A DNA stretch of 64,000 bases, from contig NZ_RJJY01000002.1 in assembly GCF_003751085.1 (NCBI RefSeq), positions 62,001-126,000 on the forward strand, given 5' to 3'. Positions 7,889-16,755 of this stretch are shown piece after piece (within the stretch, counting starts at the first letter, position 1; every line of letters begins with the position of its first letter). Source of the DNA: Micromonospora sp. Llam0. GTDB lineage: Bacteria > Actinomycetota > Actinomycetes > Mycobacteriales > Micromonosporaceae. Under the pieces are notes generated by a model. The model searched no databases. It saw nothing but the letters and a program-made list of their open reading frames with translations, and was not told where the DNA came from. The translations under genes and the position numbers were made by a program.

Positions 7889-9406
7889 TCACCTGCGGGC
7901 CAGCGGGACCACCAGCACCGCCTCGGTGCCGCCGCCCGCCCGGTTGCGCAGCTCGATGGTGCCGCGCAGCTCGCCGGTGGCCAGGGCCCGCACGATCTGC
8001 AGGCCGAGCCGGCCGCCCGCGGTCGCGTCGAAGTCCGCCGGCAGGCCCCGACCGTTGTCCACCACCGTCACGTGCAACTGCTTGCGGAACCGGTGCACCG
8101 TCACCACCACCTCGGCGGCCGGCGGCAACGCCCCGGCGCCCTCGTCGGCCGGCGGGAAGCCGTGCTCGACCGCGTTGAGCAGCAGTTCGTTGAGCACCAT
8201 CACCAGCGAGGTGGCGATCTCCGCCGGCAGTACCCCGAACGTGCCCTCCCGGCGCATCACCACCTCGACCTCGGTGGCGGCCACCTCGGTCGCGGCGCTG
8301 GCCACCCGGTCCAGGATGCCGTCGAACTCGACCGCCTCGTCGCTGGACATGGCGAGGGTCTCGTGCACCAGGGCGATCGAGGCGACGCGGCGTACCGACT
8401 CCTCCAGGGCCGCCCGCGCCGCCGGCTGCTCCACCCGACGGGCCTGCAGCCGCAGCAGTGCCGCCACCGTCTGCAGGTTGTTCTTCACCCGGTGGTGGAT
8501 CTCCCGGATGGTGGCGTCCTTGGTGATCAGCGCCCGGTCCCGGCGGCGTACCTCGGTGATGTCGCGGACCAGCACCAGCGCGCCGATCGGCACGCCGGCC
8601 GGCATCAACGGCAGCGCCCGGGTGAGCATGGTGGCGCCACGGGCCTCGATCTCCTTGCGGGCCGGCGCCTCGCCGCGCAGCGCGGCCAGCATCCGGTTGG
8701 CCGCGTCGGTGCCCTCCAGCGGGTCGTCGGCGAGCCGGTGGCACAGCGCGGCGAGGTCCTCACCGACCAGGTGGGCGGAGAAGCCGAGGCGGCGGAACGC
8801 CGACTGGGCGTTCGGGCTGGCGTACGTGGTCTTGCCGCTGGCGTCCAGCCGGATCAGCCCGTCGCCGACCCGGGGCGCCGAGGTGGTCTCCCCCGGGTGC
8901 CGGGCCGGCGGGAAGGTGCCGTCGGCGACCATCTGGGCGAGGTCGTCGGCGGTGGTCAGGTAGTTCAGTTCGAGCTGGCTGGGAGTGCGGGCGGTGGACA
9001 GGTTGGTGTCCCGGCCGACCACCGCGATCACCCGCCCGGTCTCGCCGGCGGCCGGGCGCATCCGGACCGGCATCGCCTCGTGCCGGGCCGGCGTGTTGCC
9101 GTACCAGACCGGGTCGCCCTCGCGCCAGATCCGACCCTGGTCGTACGCGATGGTCAGGTGCGCCACCTCCGGGCCGTCCACCGTCCGCCCGACCTGGTCG
9201 TCCTGGTAGGCGGTCGGCGCCGTGGTGGGCCGGACCTGGGCCACGCACAGGAACGAGCCGTCGGCGTCGACCGGCACCCAGAGCAGCAGGTCAGCGAAGG
9301 ACAGGTCGGAGAGCAGCTGCCACTCCCCGGCGAGCCGGTGCAGGTGGTCGATGTCGACCGGCCCCAGGGAGGTGTGCTCCTCGACGAGATCACGCAGGGT
9401 GGACAC
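7889..9406 (-). CDS. pdtaS: PdtaS-type sensor histidine kinase
   Basis: Cytosolic kinase of the PdtaS/PdtaR system, whose response regulator is an ANTAR RNA-binding antiterminator. The 505 residues hold an N-terminal GAF-like sensor (about 1-150), a PAS-like domain (about 180-285), the HisKA_2 phosphoacceptor box EIHHRVKNN (H304/H305), and a HATPase domain with LNELLLNAVEHGF and VVDNGRGLP. There are no membrane segments. A GTG start is used. The pdtaR partner is not in the window, which is normal because the two genes are usually unlinked. Confidence 0.92.
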   Translation of the reverse strand: MSTLRDLVEEHTSLGPVDIDHLHRLAGEWQLLSDLSFADLLLWVPVDADGSFLCVAQVRPTTAPTAYQDDQVGRTVDGPEVAHLTIAYDQGRIWREGDPVWYGNTPARHEAMPVRMRPAAGETGRVIAVVGRDTNLSTARTPSQLELNYLTTADDLAQMVADGTFPPARHPGETTSAPRVGDGLIRLDASGKTTYASPNAQSAFRRLGFSAHLVGEDLAALCHRLADDPLEGTDAANRMLAALRGEAPARKEIEARGATMLTRALPLMPAGVPIGALVLVRDITEVRRRDRALITKDATIREIHHRVKNNLQTVAALLRLQARRVEQPAARAALEESVRRVASIALVHETLAMSSDEAVEFDGILDRVASAATEVAATEVEVVMRREGTFGVLPAEIATSLVMVLNELLLNAVEHGFPPADEGAGALPPAAEVVVTVHRFRKQLHVTVVDNGRGLPADFDATAGGRLGLQIVRALATGELRGTIELRNRAGGGTEAVLVVPLARR

Positions 9407-9446
9407 CCTCGTAGCCTGCCATGCGTCGGCGGGGCGGGCACAGCCG

Positions 9447-10541
9447 TCACCGGGTGGAGGTCACCTTGGCCAGCCCACGGGGCGCGTCCGGGTCCTCGCC
9501 CCGGGCCAGCGCGAGGGCCAGGGCCAACTGCTGCGCGGGCAGGATGTCCAGCAGCGGCGCGTACCGCTCGTCGACGTCGGGCACCCCGATCACCGCAGCC
9601 GGGCCGGTCGGGCCGGCCCCGATGGCGGCGGCGCCGGCCCCGATGGCGAGTACGTCGGCCCGCCGCTCGCCGAGCCGGCGCAGCACGTCGCGCATGGCGG
9701 TGCCACCGGGCCCGGAGCCGACCACGGCGAGCACCGGCACGTCGGGGTCGGTCATCGCCAGGGGGCCGTGCAGCAGGTCGGCTCCGGAGAAGGCCAGCGC
9801 CGGCAGGTACGACGTCTCCATCAGTTTCAGGGCGGTCTCCCGCGCGGTCGGGTAGCCGTACCCGCGCCCGGTGGTGACCAGCCGGGCGGCGAACCGGTAG
9901 CGCGGGGCCAGCTCGGCGGCGGTGGGATCGGCCAGCACCCGGTCGGCGAGCCCGGGCAGGGCGTCGAGGGCGGCCCGCTCGTCGGGCGGCAGTGCCCCGT
10001 CGCCGGCGCGGATCCCCTCGACCAGCATCAACAGGGCGAGCAGCTCGGCGGTGTACGTCTTGGTGGCGGCGACCGCCCGTTCGTGACCGGCGGCGATGTC
10101 GACGGTGAGCTCGGCGGCGGCGGCCAGCGGCGATTCGGGGGTGTTGGTCACCGCGACGGTCAGCGCGCCCTGCTCCCGGGCCACCGCCAGCACCTCGGCG
10201 AGATCCGGCGAGCCGCCACTCTGGCTGACCCCGACGACGAGCGCGGCCCGCAGGTCGGGGCGGGCACCGAACAGGGTCACGGCGCTCGGTGAGGCCAGCC
10301 CGGCGGGCAGCCCGAGCCGGATCTCGCTCAGGTACGCGGCGTACAGCGCGGCGTGGTCCGAGGTGCCCCGGGCGGTGAACACCACGTGGCGTGGGCGGCG
10401 GCCGGCGATGGCCGCCGCCACCTCGGCGATCGGGTCGGCGTACGCCGGCTGCAGCAGCCGGGCGTAGCCGGCCGGCTGTTCGGCGATGTCCGCGGCCATC
10501 CCGGTGCCGGGCCGGTCCGACACCGGCTTCCGCTGCGTCAC
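9447..10541 (-). CDS. Tandem SIS-domain sugar-phosphate isomerase/deaminase
   Basis: A 364-residue protein with two SIS (phosphosugar-binding) domains, similar to the isomerase half of GlmS and to AgaS/NagB-II deaminases. Markers are FTARGTSDHAAL (around 55-66), GVSQSGGSPD (around 108-117), AATKTYTAEL (around 160) and ETALKLMETSY. There is no glutaminase domain, so it should act on a glucosamine- or galactosamine-6-phosphate type substrate rather than make one from glutamine. GTG 10541 has GGGAG upstream. It is divergent from the TPR gene and convergent with nothing related; the substrate is unknown. Confidence 0.85.
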   Translation of the reverse strand: MTQRKPVSDRPGTGMAADIAEQPAGYARLLQPAYADPIAEVAAAIAGRRPRHVVFTARGTSDHAALYAAYLSEIRLGLPAGLASPSAVTLFGARPDLRAALVVGVSQSGGSPDLAEVLAVAREQGALTVAVTNTPESPLAAAAELTVDIAAGHERAVAATKTYTAELLALLMLVEGIRAGDGALPPDERAALDALPGLADRVLADPTAAELAPRYRFAARLVTTGRGYGYPTARETALKLMETSYLPALAFSGADLLHGPLAMTDPDVPVLAVVGSGPGGTAMRDVLRRLGERRADVLAIGAGAAAIGAGPTGPAAVIGVPDVDERYAPLLDILPAQQLALALALARGEDPDAPRGLAKVTSTR

Positions 10542-10709
10542 GACGTCTCCCTTTCTGCGCGATCTAGCTCGAACGGTGATCATTCTTGCACTTTTCTGCC
10601 GCGTCATGCAATGAAGCGAGCAGCAATGCGCAGGGGTACGACGTTTGGCGCTTCGTGCCCTAGGCTGCCGGAGCCAGGGGGGACGATCAGCTACGAGGAT
10701 CGGAAGAAC

Positions 10710-12506
10710 GTGTCCGAGGGATTGCACGACCCGCGGCTGGCGGCCGAGGGCGAGCTGGCACTGGCCCGGATGGCACTCGACGAGGGTGACTACCGGCACG
10801 CCGCCGACCACGTCGCCGGTGCGATCACACACGCGCCGACCATGCCCGAGGTGCACGAGATGCTCACCCGGTTGGCCGCGCGCACCGGCGGAGGTCTCGA
10901 CCTGTTCCCACTGGACGAGCAGGTCTTCATCGGCGCCGTGGTGGCCCGGGCGCATCTGCTGGCCGCCGCCGGCCGGGCCGGCGAAGGGCTCGAACTGCTG
11001 GCCGCCGCGACCGGGCACGCGCCGACCGTGGACTGGGCCGGGGTGCCCTGGGTGGGTGCCGAGGACCTGCCGGCCCGGCTCGACCCGGACCAGATCGCCA
11101 TCGTGCTGATGCAGATCTGCGCCAGCGTGCCCGACCCGGTCCCCGCCGCCGACCGGCCGCCCCTGCTGCCGTACCTGCGGCTCGCCGGACACGCCACCGC
11201 CGCACACCCCGACCACGGCCTGCTGCTCGGCGCCAGTTCGGCGCTGGCCCGCCGGCTCGGGGAGATCACCACCGCGCTGGACTGGGCGACCCAGGGGGTC
11301 CGCGCCGAGCCGTCCAAGCTGGCCGAGGTGTGGCTCGGGTACGCGTACCGCAGCGCCGGGCGCACCGGCCCGGCGATCGCCGCCCTCCGCCGGGCGAGCG
11401 CCCACGACCCGGACGACCTGTCCATCTACGCCGACATCGCCGGCACCCTCGCCGACGCGGGGCGCCTCGACGAGGCGATCGACTGGATCGAGCGGGCGCT
11501 GACCCGCAACCCCACCTTCGACTGCGCGGTGCACACCGCGTACCGGCTGCGCTACCGCCGGGACGGCGACCTGCGCCACCTGATCGCCCTGGCGGACTTC
11601 CAGCGGGACCACCCGGACGACTCGCACGAACACCACGACCTGGCCGAGTGCTGTCACGACCGGCCCTGGCTGGCCCGGCTGCCGGCGGCCGGCGGACCGG
11701 TGGTCGCCACTCTCGAACGGGCGCTCACCCGTGGGCTGGTGCCGACCCGGCTGTCGCTGCGCCAGCCGGAGCCGCCCAGCGCGATGCGGCTGCTCGGCAC
11801 GGCTTTGCCCGGACTACCGGTCACCGTGGAACGGACCCCTACGCCGGATCCCCGTCAGCCACGCCGCACCTCGGTACGGCAGCTCTGGCGCTACGCCGGC
11901 TGGCAGGCCGACCCGGCGCTGGACCACCCGTCGCCGCAGGCGTGCGAGCGGATCCGGCAGATCGCCCAACCTGTCTGGCACCACCCGCCGGCCGCGTACG
12001 ACAGCGCGGTGATCCTGGCCACCCTCGACGCCGATGACCTGCTCGGCCTGCTGGTACACCCACCGCCGCCAGCGGATCCGGCCGGCACCGACCCGGCCGG
12101 CTGGCTGCGGTGCGTGCAGGTGTGGGCCTGCCTGGGCATGCTGCACCACCGCACCGACGAACCCTGGCCCGACTCGACCCGGCGCCGGGTGCTTGTCGAC
12201 GTGGCCTGGGGGGTCGAGGACTGGGCCGCCGAGGCGGCACTGTTCGCCCTGGTCACCGCCGCCTGGGTGGATCCGGCGGTACGCCCGGACGTGGCCCGGG
12301 TGGTGGCGGAGCGGCTCGCCGACGCGGTGGAGGTCGCCGGGCACCGTACCGTGCCGATCCTGTGGTCGTTGGCCCACCTGGCCCTGGCCACCCCGGAGCT
12401 GGACCCGGGCACCGCCGGCACGGCACGCCGGATCGCCGGCCGGTCGGCGCGGCTCCCGCGCCAACGCCGGCCCGGCCTGATCCGTCGGCTGCTGGGCCGG
12501 GCCTGA
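10710..12506 (+). CDS. Large tetratricopeptide-repeat protein
   Basis: A 598-residue cytosolic protein. The first ~320 residues contain TPR-like helical pairs, for example ELALARMALDEGDYRHAADH (about 14-33), WLGYAYRSAGRTGPAIAALR and DIAGTLADAGRLDEAIDWIE; the rest is helical without a recognisable domain and includes a Pro-rich VERTPTPDPRQPRR linker. GTG 10710 was chosen because the helical repeats begin directly after it. A TAGGCT -10-like box is at 10661-10666. TPRs suggest a protein-binding scaffold; nothing here names the partner. Confidence 0.75.
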   Translation: MSEGLHDPRLAAEGELALARMALDEGDYRHAADHVAGAITHAPTMPEVHEMLTRLAARTGGGLDLFPLDEQVFIGAVVARAHLLAAAGRAGEGLELLAAATGHAPTVDWAGVPWVGAEDLPARLDPDQIAIVLMQICASVPDPVPAADRPPLLPYLRLAGHATAAHPDHGLLLGASSALARRLGEITTALDWATQGVRAEPSKLAEVWLGYAYRSAGRTGPAIAALRRASAHDPDDLSIYADIAGTLADAGRLDEAIDWIERALTRNPTFDCAVHTAYRLRYRRDGDLRHLIALADFQRDHPDDSHEHHDLAECCHDRPWLARLPAAGGPVVATLERALTRGLVPTRLSLRQPEPPSAMRLLGTALPGLPVTVERTPTPDPRQPRRTSVRQLWRYAGWQADPALDHPSPQACERIRQIAQPVWHHPPAAYDSAVILATLDADDLLGLLVHPPPPADPAGTDPAGWLRCVQVWACLGMLHHRTDEPWPDSTRRRVLVDVAWGVEDWAAEAALFALVTAAWVDPAVRPDVARVVAERLADAVEVAGHRTVPILWSLAHLALATPELDPGTAGTARRIAGRSARLPRQRRPGLIRRLLGRA

Positions 12507-12556
12507 TCCCCCGTCCGGCCCGAGCCTGATCCCCCGTCGACCGGACCGCAAGGAAC

Positions 12557-12772
12557 CTATTCGATGACCGCGATCAGGTCGCCTTCCTGGACCACGTCGC
12601 CCTCGTCGACGGCGAGCTTCTGCACCACCCCGTCGGACTCCGCGACCACCGGAATCTCCATCTTCATCGACTCCAGGATCACCAGGGTGTCGCCGTCGGA
12701 GACGGTGTCGCCGGCGGCGGCCACCACCTTCCAGACGTTCGCCACCATCTCGGCCCGGATCTCTTCGGCCAT
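12557..12772 (-). CDS. Small biotinyl/lipoyl carrier protein (TB7.3-like)
   Basis: A 71-residue stand-alone biotinyl domain. The attachment site is the Lys of ESMKME in the hammerhead turn, with the flanking glycines of the fold (GDTVSDGDTLV and DEGDVVQEGDLI). It resembles the mycobacterial biotinylated protein TB7.3, which also lies beside the SigH/RshA genes. A carrier role in an acyl-CoA carboxylase is the family expectation, but no carboxylase subunit is nearby. The ATG has a strong GGAGGAGGG site. Confidence 0.9.
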   Translation of the reverse strand: MAEEIRAEMVANVWKVVAAAGDTVSDGDTLVILESMKMEIPVVAESDGVVQKLAVDEGDVVQEGDLIAVIE

Positions 12773-12995
12773 CAGCCGGCCCTCCTCCGTACGCCCGGCT
12801 CACCGGCCGGCCCGTCCCTCGCGCCGGCCCACCGGCCGGCCCGTCCCGTAACCACCGGCCCGTCCCGCGTGTGCCGGTTGCGACATGCGAAAGGTATCCA
12901 ATGGCGTGCCCGTCGCGCATGCCGCTCGCCGGACCGGCCTAGCATCAACGGGTCAGCTCCCGGTCTACGGGAGACACCGTCCGACGGGAGGACAG

Positions 12996-13070
12996 ATGGC
13001 CAAGAAGGCCCGTAAGAAGAAGGCACGTAAGAAGAGCGCCGCCAACCACGGCAAGCGCCCCAACTCCTGA
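12996..13070 (+). CDS. Ribosomal protein bL37
   Basis: A 24-residue, extremely basic peptide: MAKKARKKKARKK followed by SAANHGKRPNS. Length, the MAK start, the RK-rich half and the NHGKRPN end match bL37, the small extra protein of the actinobacterial 50S subunit described from mycobacterial ribosome structures. It has its own GGGAGGA site 4 nt before the ATG and a TAGCAT -10-like box at 12940-12945, and is followed by a terminator. It is so short that standard gene finders are likely to skip it. Confidence 0.88.
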   Translation: MAKKARKKKARKKSAANHGKRPNS

Positions 13071-13081
13071 TGCCGGTGGGT

Positions 13082-13106
13082 CGCCGGTCGGGCCACCCGA
13101 CCGGCG
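13082..13106. terminator. Bidirectional terminator between bL37 and rsrA
   Basis: Perfect 11-bp inverted repeat CGCCGGTCGGG with a CCA loop, between the convergent stops at 13070 and 13120. Confidence 0.8.
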
Positions 13107-13119
13107 GCCCGCAGCAGGG

Positions 13120-13413
13120 TCAGTCCGGCAGATACTCCCGCGAGTCCGCGTCGAACACGAACTCGCTGAGCTTGGCGCGCAGCCGATCCCGCAGCTCGGC
13201 CGGTGCCGTCTCGTTGCCACAGCAACGCGCGACGAGCGCCTTGACCTCCTGCTCGATGCCGTACTCCCGCAGGCACGGGGAGCACTCGTCGAGGTGGTGC
13301 CGGATGAGTTCCCGCCGCTCCTCGGCACACTCCAGGTCCAGGTAGAGGTAGACCTCGGCGAGCACCTGACGGCAGTCCTGGTCGAACGAGTCACCGCCTT
13401 GCACGATCGTCAC
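13120..13413 (-). CDS. rsrA: Zinc-binding anti-sigma factor RsrA (mycothiol system)
   Basis: Redox-sensing anti-sigma factor that holds SigR until disulfide stress expels zinc. The 97 residues contain the ZAS motif H40-x3-C44-x2-C47 (HHLDECSPC) plus an upstream C14 that can join the redox switch. Its GTG overlaps the sigR stop (GTGA), giving coupled one-to-one synthesis of regulator and target. A second CC pair at ARCCGN, near residues 63-64, is extra. Function rests on the motif and the operon. Confidence 0.94.
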   Translation of the reverse strand: MTIVQGGDSFDQDCRQVLAEVYLYLDLECAEERRELIRHHLDECSPCLREYGIEQEVKALVARCCGNETAPAELRDRLRAKLSEFVFDADSREYLPD

Positions 13414-14024
13414 ACCTCCTGGCCGGCCGCGGCGGGCTTGGTCGAGCGGACCCGGTTGAGGCCGCGATCGGTGGCGTAGCGCTCCAGCATCCCGCGCAGA
13501 TTCCGCCGCCCGCGGTGCAACCGGGACATGACCGTCCCGATCGGAGTCCCCATGATGTCGGCGATCTCCTTGTAGGAGAAGCCCTCGACGTCGGCAAGGT
13601 AGACGGCGAGCCGGAAATCCTCCGGCAGTTGCTGCAGGGCCTGCTTGATGTCGCTGTCCGGCAGCCGCTCCAACGCCTCGGTCTCGGCGGACTTCAGTCC
13701 GCTGGAGGTGTGCGACTCGGCGGCGGCGAGCTGCCAGTCGGTGATCTCCTCGGTCGGCGCCTGCACCGGCTGGCGCTGCCGCCGACGGTAGGAGTTGATG
13801 TAGGTGTTCGTCAGGATGCGGTAGAGCCAGGCCTTGAGGTTGGTGCCCTCCTCGAACTGGTGGAAGGCGGAGAACGCCTTCAGGTACGTCTCCTGCACCA
13901 GGTCCTCGGCGTCGGCCGGGTTACGGGTCATCCGCAGCCCGGCCGCGTACAACTGATCGACGAAGGGTAACGCGTCACGCTCGAACCGCGCGCGCCGCTC
14001 GTCTGTCCGCTCTGATCGGGTCAA
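13410..14024 (-). CDS. sigR: ECF sigma factor SigR/SigH (thiol stress)
   Basis: Group 4 sigma factor directing thioredoxin, mycothiol and protein-quality genes under disulfide stress. The TTG start gives 204 residues with region 2 ([17 protein letters not shown], about 37-53; [14 protein letters not shown]) and region 4 ([23 protein letters not shown] followed by [10 protein letters not shown]). TTG 14024 was chosen because the family begins about here and GGGGGGA is 8 nt upstream, but the same frame is open for a further 174 codons, which could encode a longer isoform like the sigma-R prime of Streptomyces coelicolor. Confidence 0.93.
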   Translation of the reverse strand: MTRSERTDERRARFERDALPFVDQLYAAGLRMTRNPADAEDLVQETYLKAFSAFHQFEEGTNLKAWLYRILTNTYINSYRRRQRQPVQAPTEEITDWQLAAAESHTSSGLKSAETEALERLPDSDIKQALQQLPEDFRLAVYLADVEGFSYKEIADIMGTPIGTVMSRLHRGRRNLRGMLERYATDRGLNRVRSTKPAAAGQEV

Positions 14025-14564
14025 CCGCTCGTCCCCCCTCGACTGTCCCGCCGAGGATACGCGCAACGGCTGACCGGCCGTCGCGGTTCGACCAGGTGTG
14101 CCCGTACTCACCGGTCGTGTGGCAGGCTGACCTGTCCGGCGCGGGGCGGGCTCACCCACCCGCCGGACGGCTGACGCCGGCCGGACCGGTCCGTGGGGTC
14201 GGGACGGCCCCGGCGCGGCAAGCCCTTCCAGGGTCCGCAACTCGGGTGACCATTCAACGGCGTCCCGCAGTCGACGGCCACCGTCGTGCTGGCCCGCGGG
14301 CTGCGTCGCGCCGCGTATGTGGATGCGCACCGGTTCCACCCCTTCGTCGAGACTGAGCTCCCGGGGTAGTAACGCGGGCCGGGTGGTAGCGCATTCCAAC
14401 CCGTCCCGGCCCCGGAACCCGGTGACGGGCTCCGGAACCGGGAAGGGCCTGGGAGTTCCCGCGGCGGTGTCGCCACCGCGGCGCTCCGGACGCCGGCTCG
14501 GCGTCACGGACATCCGATGCAACGACGGGCACCGGGCACCGGACACGGCCCGGGGCGCGCGGGG
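14025..14564 (-). other. sigR upstream region with candidate SigR-type promoter
   Basis: 540 bp between the hydrolase stop and the sigR start. Read on the minus strand it contains GGGAAC (14455-14460) and, 16 nt after GGAAC, GTT (14436-14438), which resembles the GGAA-N16-18-GTT promoters used by SigR/SigH. The sigR frame stays open through the whole stretch, but its composition (many Arg and Pro codons, no domain) does not establish coding. Autoregulation from here is a hypothesis. Confidence 0.35.
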
Positions 14565-15242
14565 TCACCGACCCGCCCAGCCGTGCCGGACCAGCCAGTC
14601 GACCACCACGTCGGCCGTGCCGGCCGGGTCGCCCCGCAGATCGTGCCGTTCACCCGGGCGGACCACCACGTCGCGGCCGGCCGCCGGAGCCGGCACCCCG
14701 AACGGGTCGCGATCGCCGTTCACCACCAGGGTCGGCCGGCCGGTGTCGAGCTCGTCCGCCCGGGTCCGCTCCGGCCGCCCGGGCGGGTGCAGCGGGAAGG
14801 CGAGGGCGACGACCGCGTCGGCGTGCAGCGCCGCAGCCGTACGGCAGGCCACCCGCGCGCCGCTGGACCGTCCGCCGACGATCAGCGGTGGCGTGGGGGT
14901 GAACCCGGCGACCACCTCGGTGACCACGGCACGCCAGGCCTCGTCCAGGTGGTGGGCCGGCGCGGGAGCCCGCCGACCGGCGACCCGGTACGGCTGGGTG
15001 ACCAGGGCCACCGCCACCGCTGCCCGGGACGCCGCCGAGCGCAGTGCCGACAGGTCGGCGGCGGTCACGTCACCGCCGGCACCGTGTCCGAGCACCAGCA
15101 GACCGGCCGCGGGCACCGGCGGGACGGTCAAATCGACCCGGGCGGTCCCGCGCGGCGTCGGCACCGACCGCCGGTCGGCCCCCGGGCCCACGGGTTCGCC
15201 CGGGTCGGCAGGCTCTGGCGGGCCCGGGTCGCTTCGCTGCAC
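14565..15242 (-). CDS. Alpha/beta-hydrolase (KANL3/Tex30-like)
   Basis: A 225-residue cytosolic hydrolase fold. LLVLGHGAGGD (about 55-65) forms the oxyanion strand, GGRSSGARVACR (about 128-139) is the nucleophile elbow with Ser in GRSSG, TLVVNGDRDPFG carries the acid, and GERHDL supplies the His. The GxSxG-like elbow GRSSG and the small size match the KANL3/Tex30 type. The GTG start at 15242 is preferred because the N-terminus before the first strand is already a long disordered PEPADPGEP region. The substrate is unknown. Confidence 0.75.
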   Translation of the reverse strand: MQRSDPGPPEPADPGEPVGPGADRRSVPTPRGTARVDLTVPPVPAAGLLVLGHGAGGDVTAADLSALRSAASRAAVAVALVTQPYRVAGRRAPAPAHHLDEAWRAVVTEVVAGFTPTPPLIVGGRSSGARVACRTAAALHADAVVALAFPLHPPGRPERTRADELDTGRPTLVVNGDRDPFGVPAPAAGRDVVVRPGERHDLRGDPAGTADVVVDWLVRHGWAGR

Positions 15243-15292
15243 CGGACCATTGTGCCGTGGCCGCCGCGCGTACCCGCCTGGCACCGCCCCGA

Positions 15293-15685
15293 TCAGCTCA
15301 GCGGCACCAGGGTGAGCAACCGGTCGCGGACCGGCGGGCCGGCTTCGTCTACCGGACCGGGATCCGGACCGCCGGAGCCCCGCCAGGCCACCTGCATGGC
15401 CCGGCGTTCCCGTGGGGTCGTCGCTCCCCAGACACCGTGGCTGTCCCCGGCGTCGAGCGCCCAGGCCAGGCACGGCCCCTGGACCGGACAGGTACGGCAG
15501 AGCGCGACTGCCGCGTCGGCCGGTTCACTCGGCGCGGGAAAGAACGTCTCCGGGTCGACGCTCTGGCAGACCCCACGAGTCCGCCAGGCCTCGTCGAGGC
15601 GGCGCTCCGCCATCGCTGTGAGCAGCCTGGGGTCGCGCCGCGCGGCGGCGACCTCATGTGGACGGGGCATTCGCGCCCGTGTCAT
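15293..15685 (-). CDS. WhiB-family iron-sulfur regulator (second copy, divergent type)
   Basis: A 130-residue Wbl protein. The cluster ligands are in GVCQSVDPETFFP, LCRTCPVQGPC (C-x2-C-x5-C) and the GVWGATT turn follows, with a short basic helix RERRAM. A 40-residue N-terminal extension rich in Arg and a Pro-rich C-terminal tail distinguish it from WhiB1. ATG 15685 lies 7 nt after GGGGGAGG. About 250 bp of non-coding, relatively AT-rich sequence (15686-15936) precede it, room for complex regulation. Its regulon is unknown. Confidence 0.9.
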   Translation of the reverse strand: MTRARMPRPHEVAAARRDPRLLTAMAERRLDEAWRTRGVCQSVDPETFFPAPSEPADAAVALCRTCPVQGPCLAWALDAGDSHGVWGATTPRERRAMQVAWRGSGGPDPGPVDEAGPPVRDRLLTLVPLS

Positions 15686-15936
15686 TACCCACCTCCCCCG
15701 TGGGATCTTAGACATTGATCAACGTCGTTGGTTTGCGGCGAATCGGAATCCACTGTCGGCGCTGGTTTCTATCGCACTTCGACGGGCACAGACAAGGGCC
15801 TGCATCGATTCTGGGGAAAATACGTCCCGGCGATTCGGTCCCAACACTGGCAAACCTCCGCCCGCGTGGTCGGCCGATCACCGAAAGTAGGACCCCCGCG
15901 TCGCCGCCGGGCGTGGGAGCGGTACCATCCGCAGGG

Positions 15937-16707
15937 TCAGAAGAGCTCCGGCTGCGCCGCCGGACCGACCGGCCCCGACCCGCTCCCCGGAGCGACCCGT
16001 TGCACCAGTTCAGCGCCGTTGTTGCGGACGTTGCCGACCGCCGTGCCCACCGGCCGAATCTCGATGTGGTCCAAGTAATTGTCATCCGGCGCAGCCAGCA
16101 GGGCGGTGCCGTCCACTTCCGGGTCGAGCCATTCGGCCCAGCGGTCCTCCGGCAGCAACAGCGGCATTCGATCATGAACCTCGGCGAACGGACCGACCGC
16201 AGCGGTGGTAATCACACTGCTCGTGATCATTGGCTCCGGCCGGCCCCATACCGACCAGAGACCGGCGAACGCCAGTACCCGGCCGTCGACCGGGGTCATG
16301 AAGTACGGCTGCCCGCCACCGCGCCGGGCCCCGGGCGGGCGTACCCACTCGTACCAGCCGTCGGCCGGCACCAGACAGCGACGACGGGCGAACGACGGCG
16401 CGAACGCCCTACTGGACGCGACCGTCTCCGACCGCGCGTTGATCATGCGGGTGCCGATCCGGGGGTCGGCCGCCCACGGCGGCACCAGGCCCCACCGGGC
16501 CACGCTCACCACCCGGCGGGCGGCCGCCGGCTCGGCGGCCGGCTGCGGCTGGCCGGCCCGGTCACCCCGGGACAGCCGCACGATGGGCACCGGATCGGTG
16601 GGTGCCGCGTTGTAGTCGGCCGCCAGCGCACCGCCCGTGTCGTCCAGCGCCTCGAACAACGCGGAGAGGTCCGCCGCGCTGCGCGTGGTCGCGTACCGCC
16701 CGCACAT
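15937..16707 (-). CDS. SRAP-domain protein (YedK/HMCES family)
   Basis: Forms a covalent thiazolidine crosslink with abasic sites in single-stranded DNA to shield them. The 256 residues begin MCGRYA, so C2 becomes the reactive N-terminal Cys after Met removal; also visible are the conserved DYNAAPTDPVPIV, WGLVPPWA, NARSETVA, RRCLVPADGWYEW and the HDRMPLLLP motif with the active His. TAGCCT lies exactly 7 nt before the ATG, so translation is probably leaderless. Divergent from aroA over 48 bp. Confidence 0.95.
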   Translation of the reverse strand: MCGRYATTRSAADLSALFEALDDTGGALAADYNAAPTDPVPIVRLSRGDRAGQPQPAAEPAAARRVVSVARWGLVPPWAADPRIGTRMINARSETVASSRAFAPSFARRRCLVPADGWYEWVRPPGARRGGGQPYFMTPVDGRVLAFAGLWSVWGRPEPMITSSVITTAAVGPFAEVHDRMPLLLPEDRWAEWLDPEVDGTALLAAPDDNYLDHIEIRPVGTAVGNVRNNGAELVQRVAPGSGSGPVGPAAQPELF

Positions 16708-16755
16708 GGTGCCCAGGCTAGTTGGTCGGCCCGGCGTGGTTGGCACACTGTACGG

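Noticed and set aside
10542..10709. DasR/NagR-type operator before the SIS gene
   Set aside because: Looked for a TGGTCTAGACCA-like palindrome because of the amino-sugar link; only CTAG fragments are present.
12795..12870. Repeated CCGGCCGGCCCGTCC motif before the biotinyl carrier gene
   Set aside because: Short, imperfect, purely GC-rich repetition without symmetry useful for binding or folding; likely slippage.
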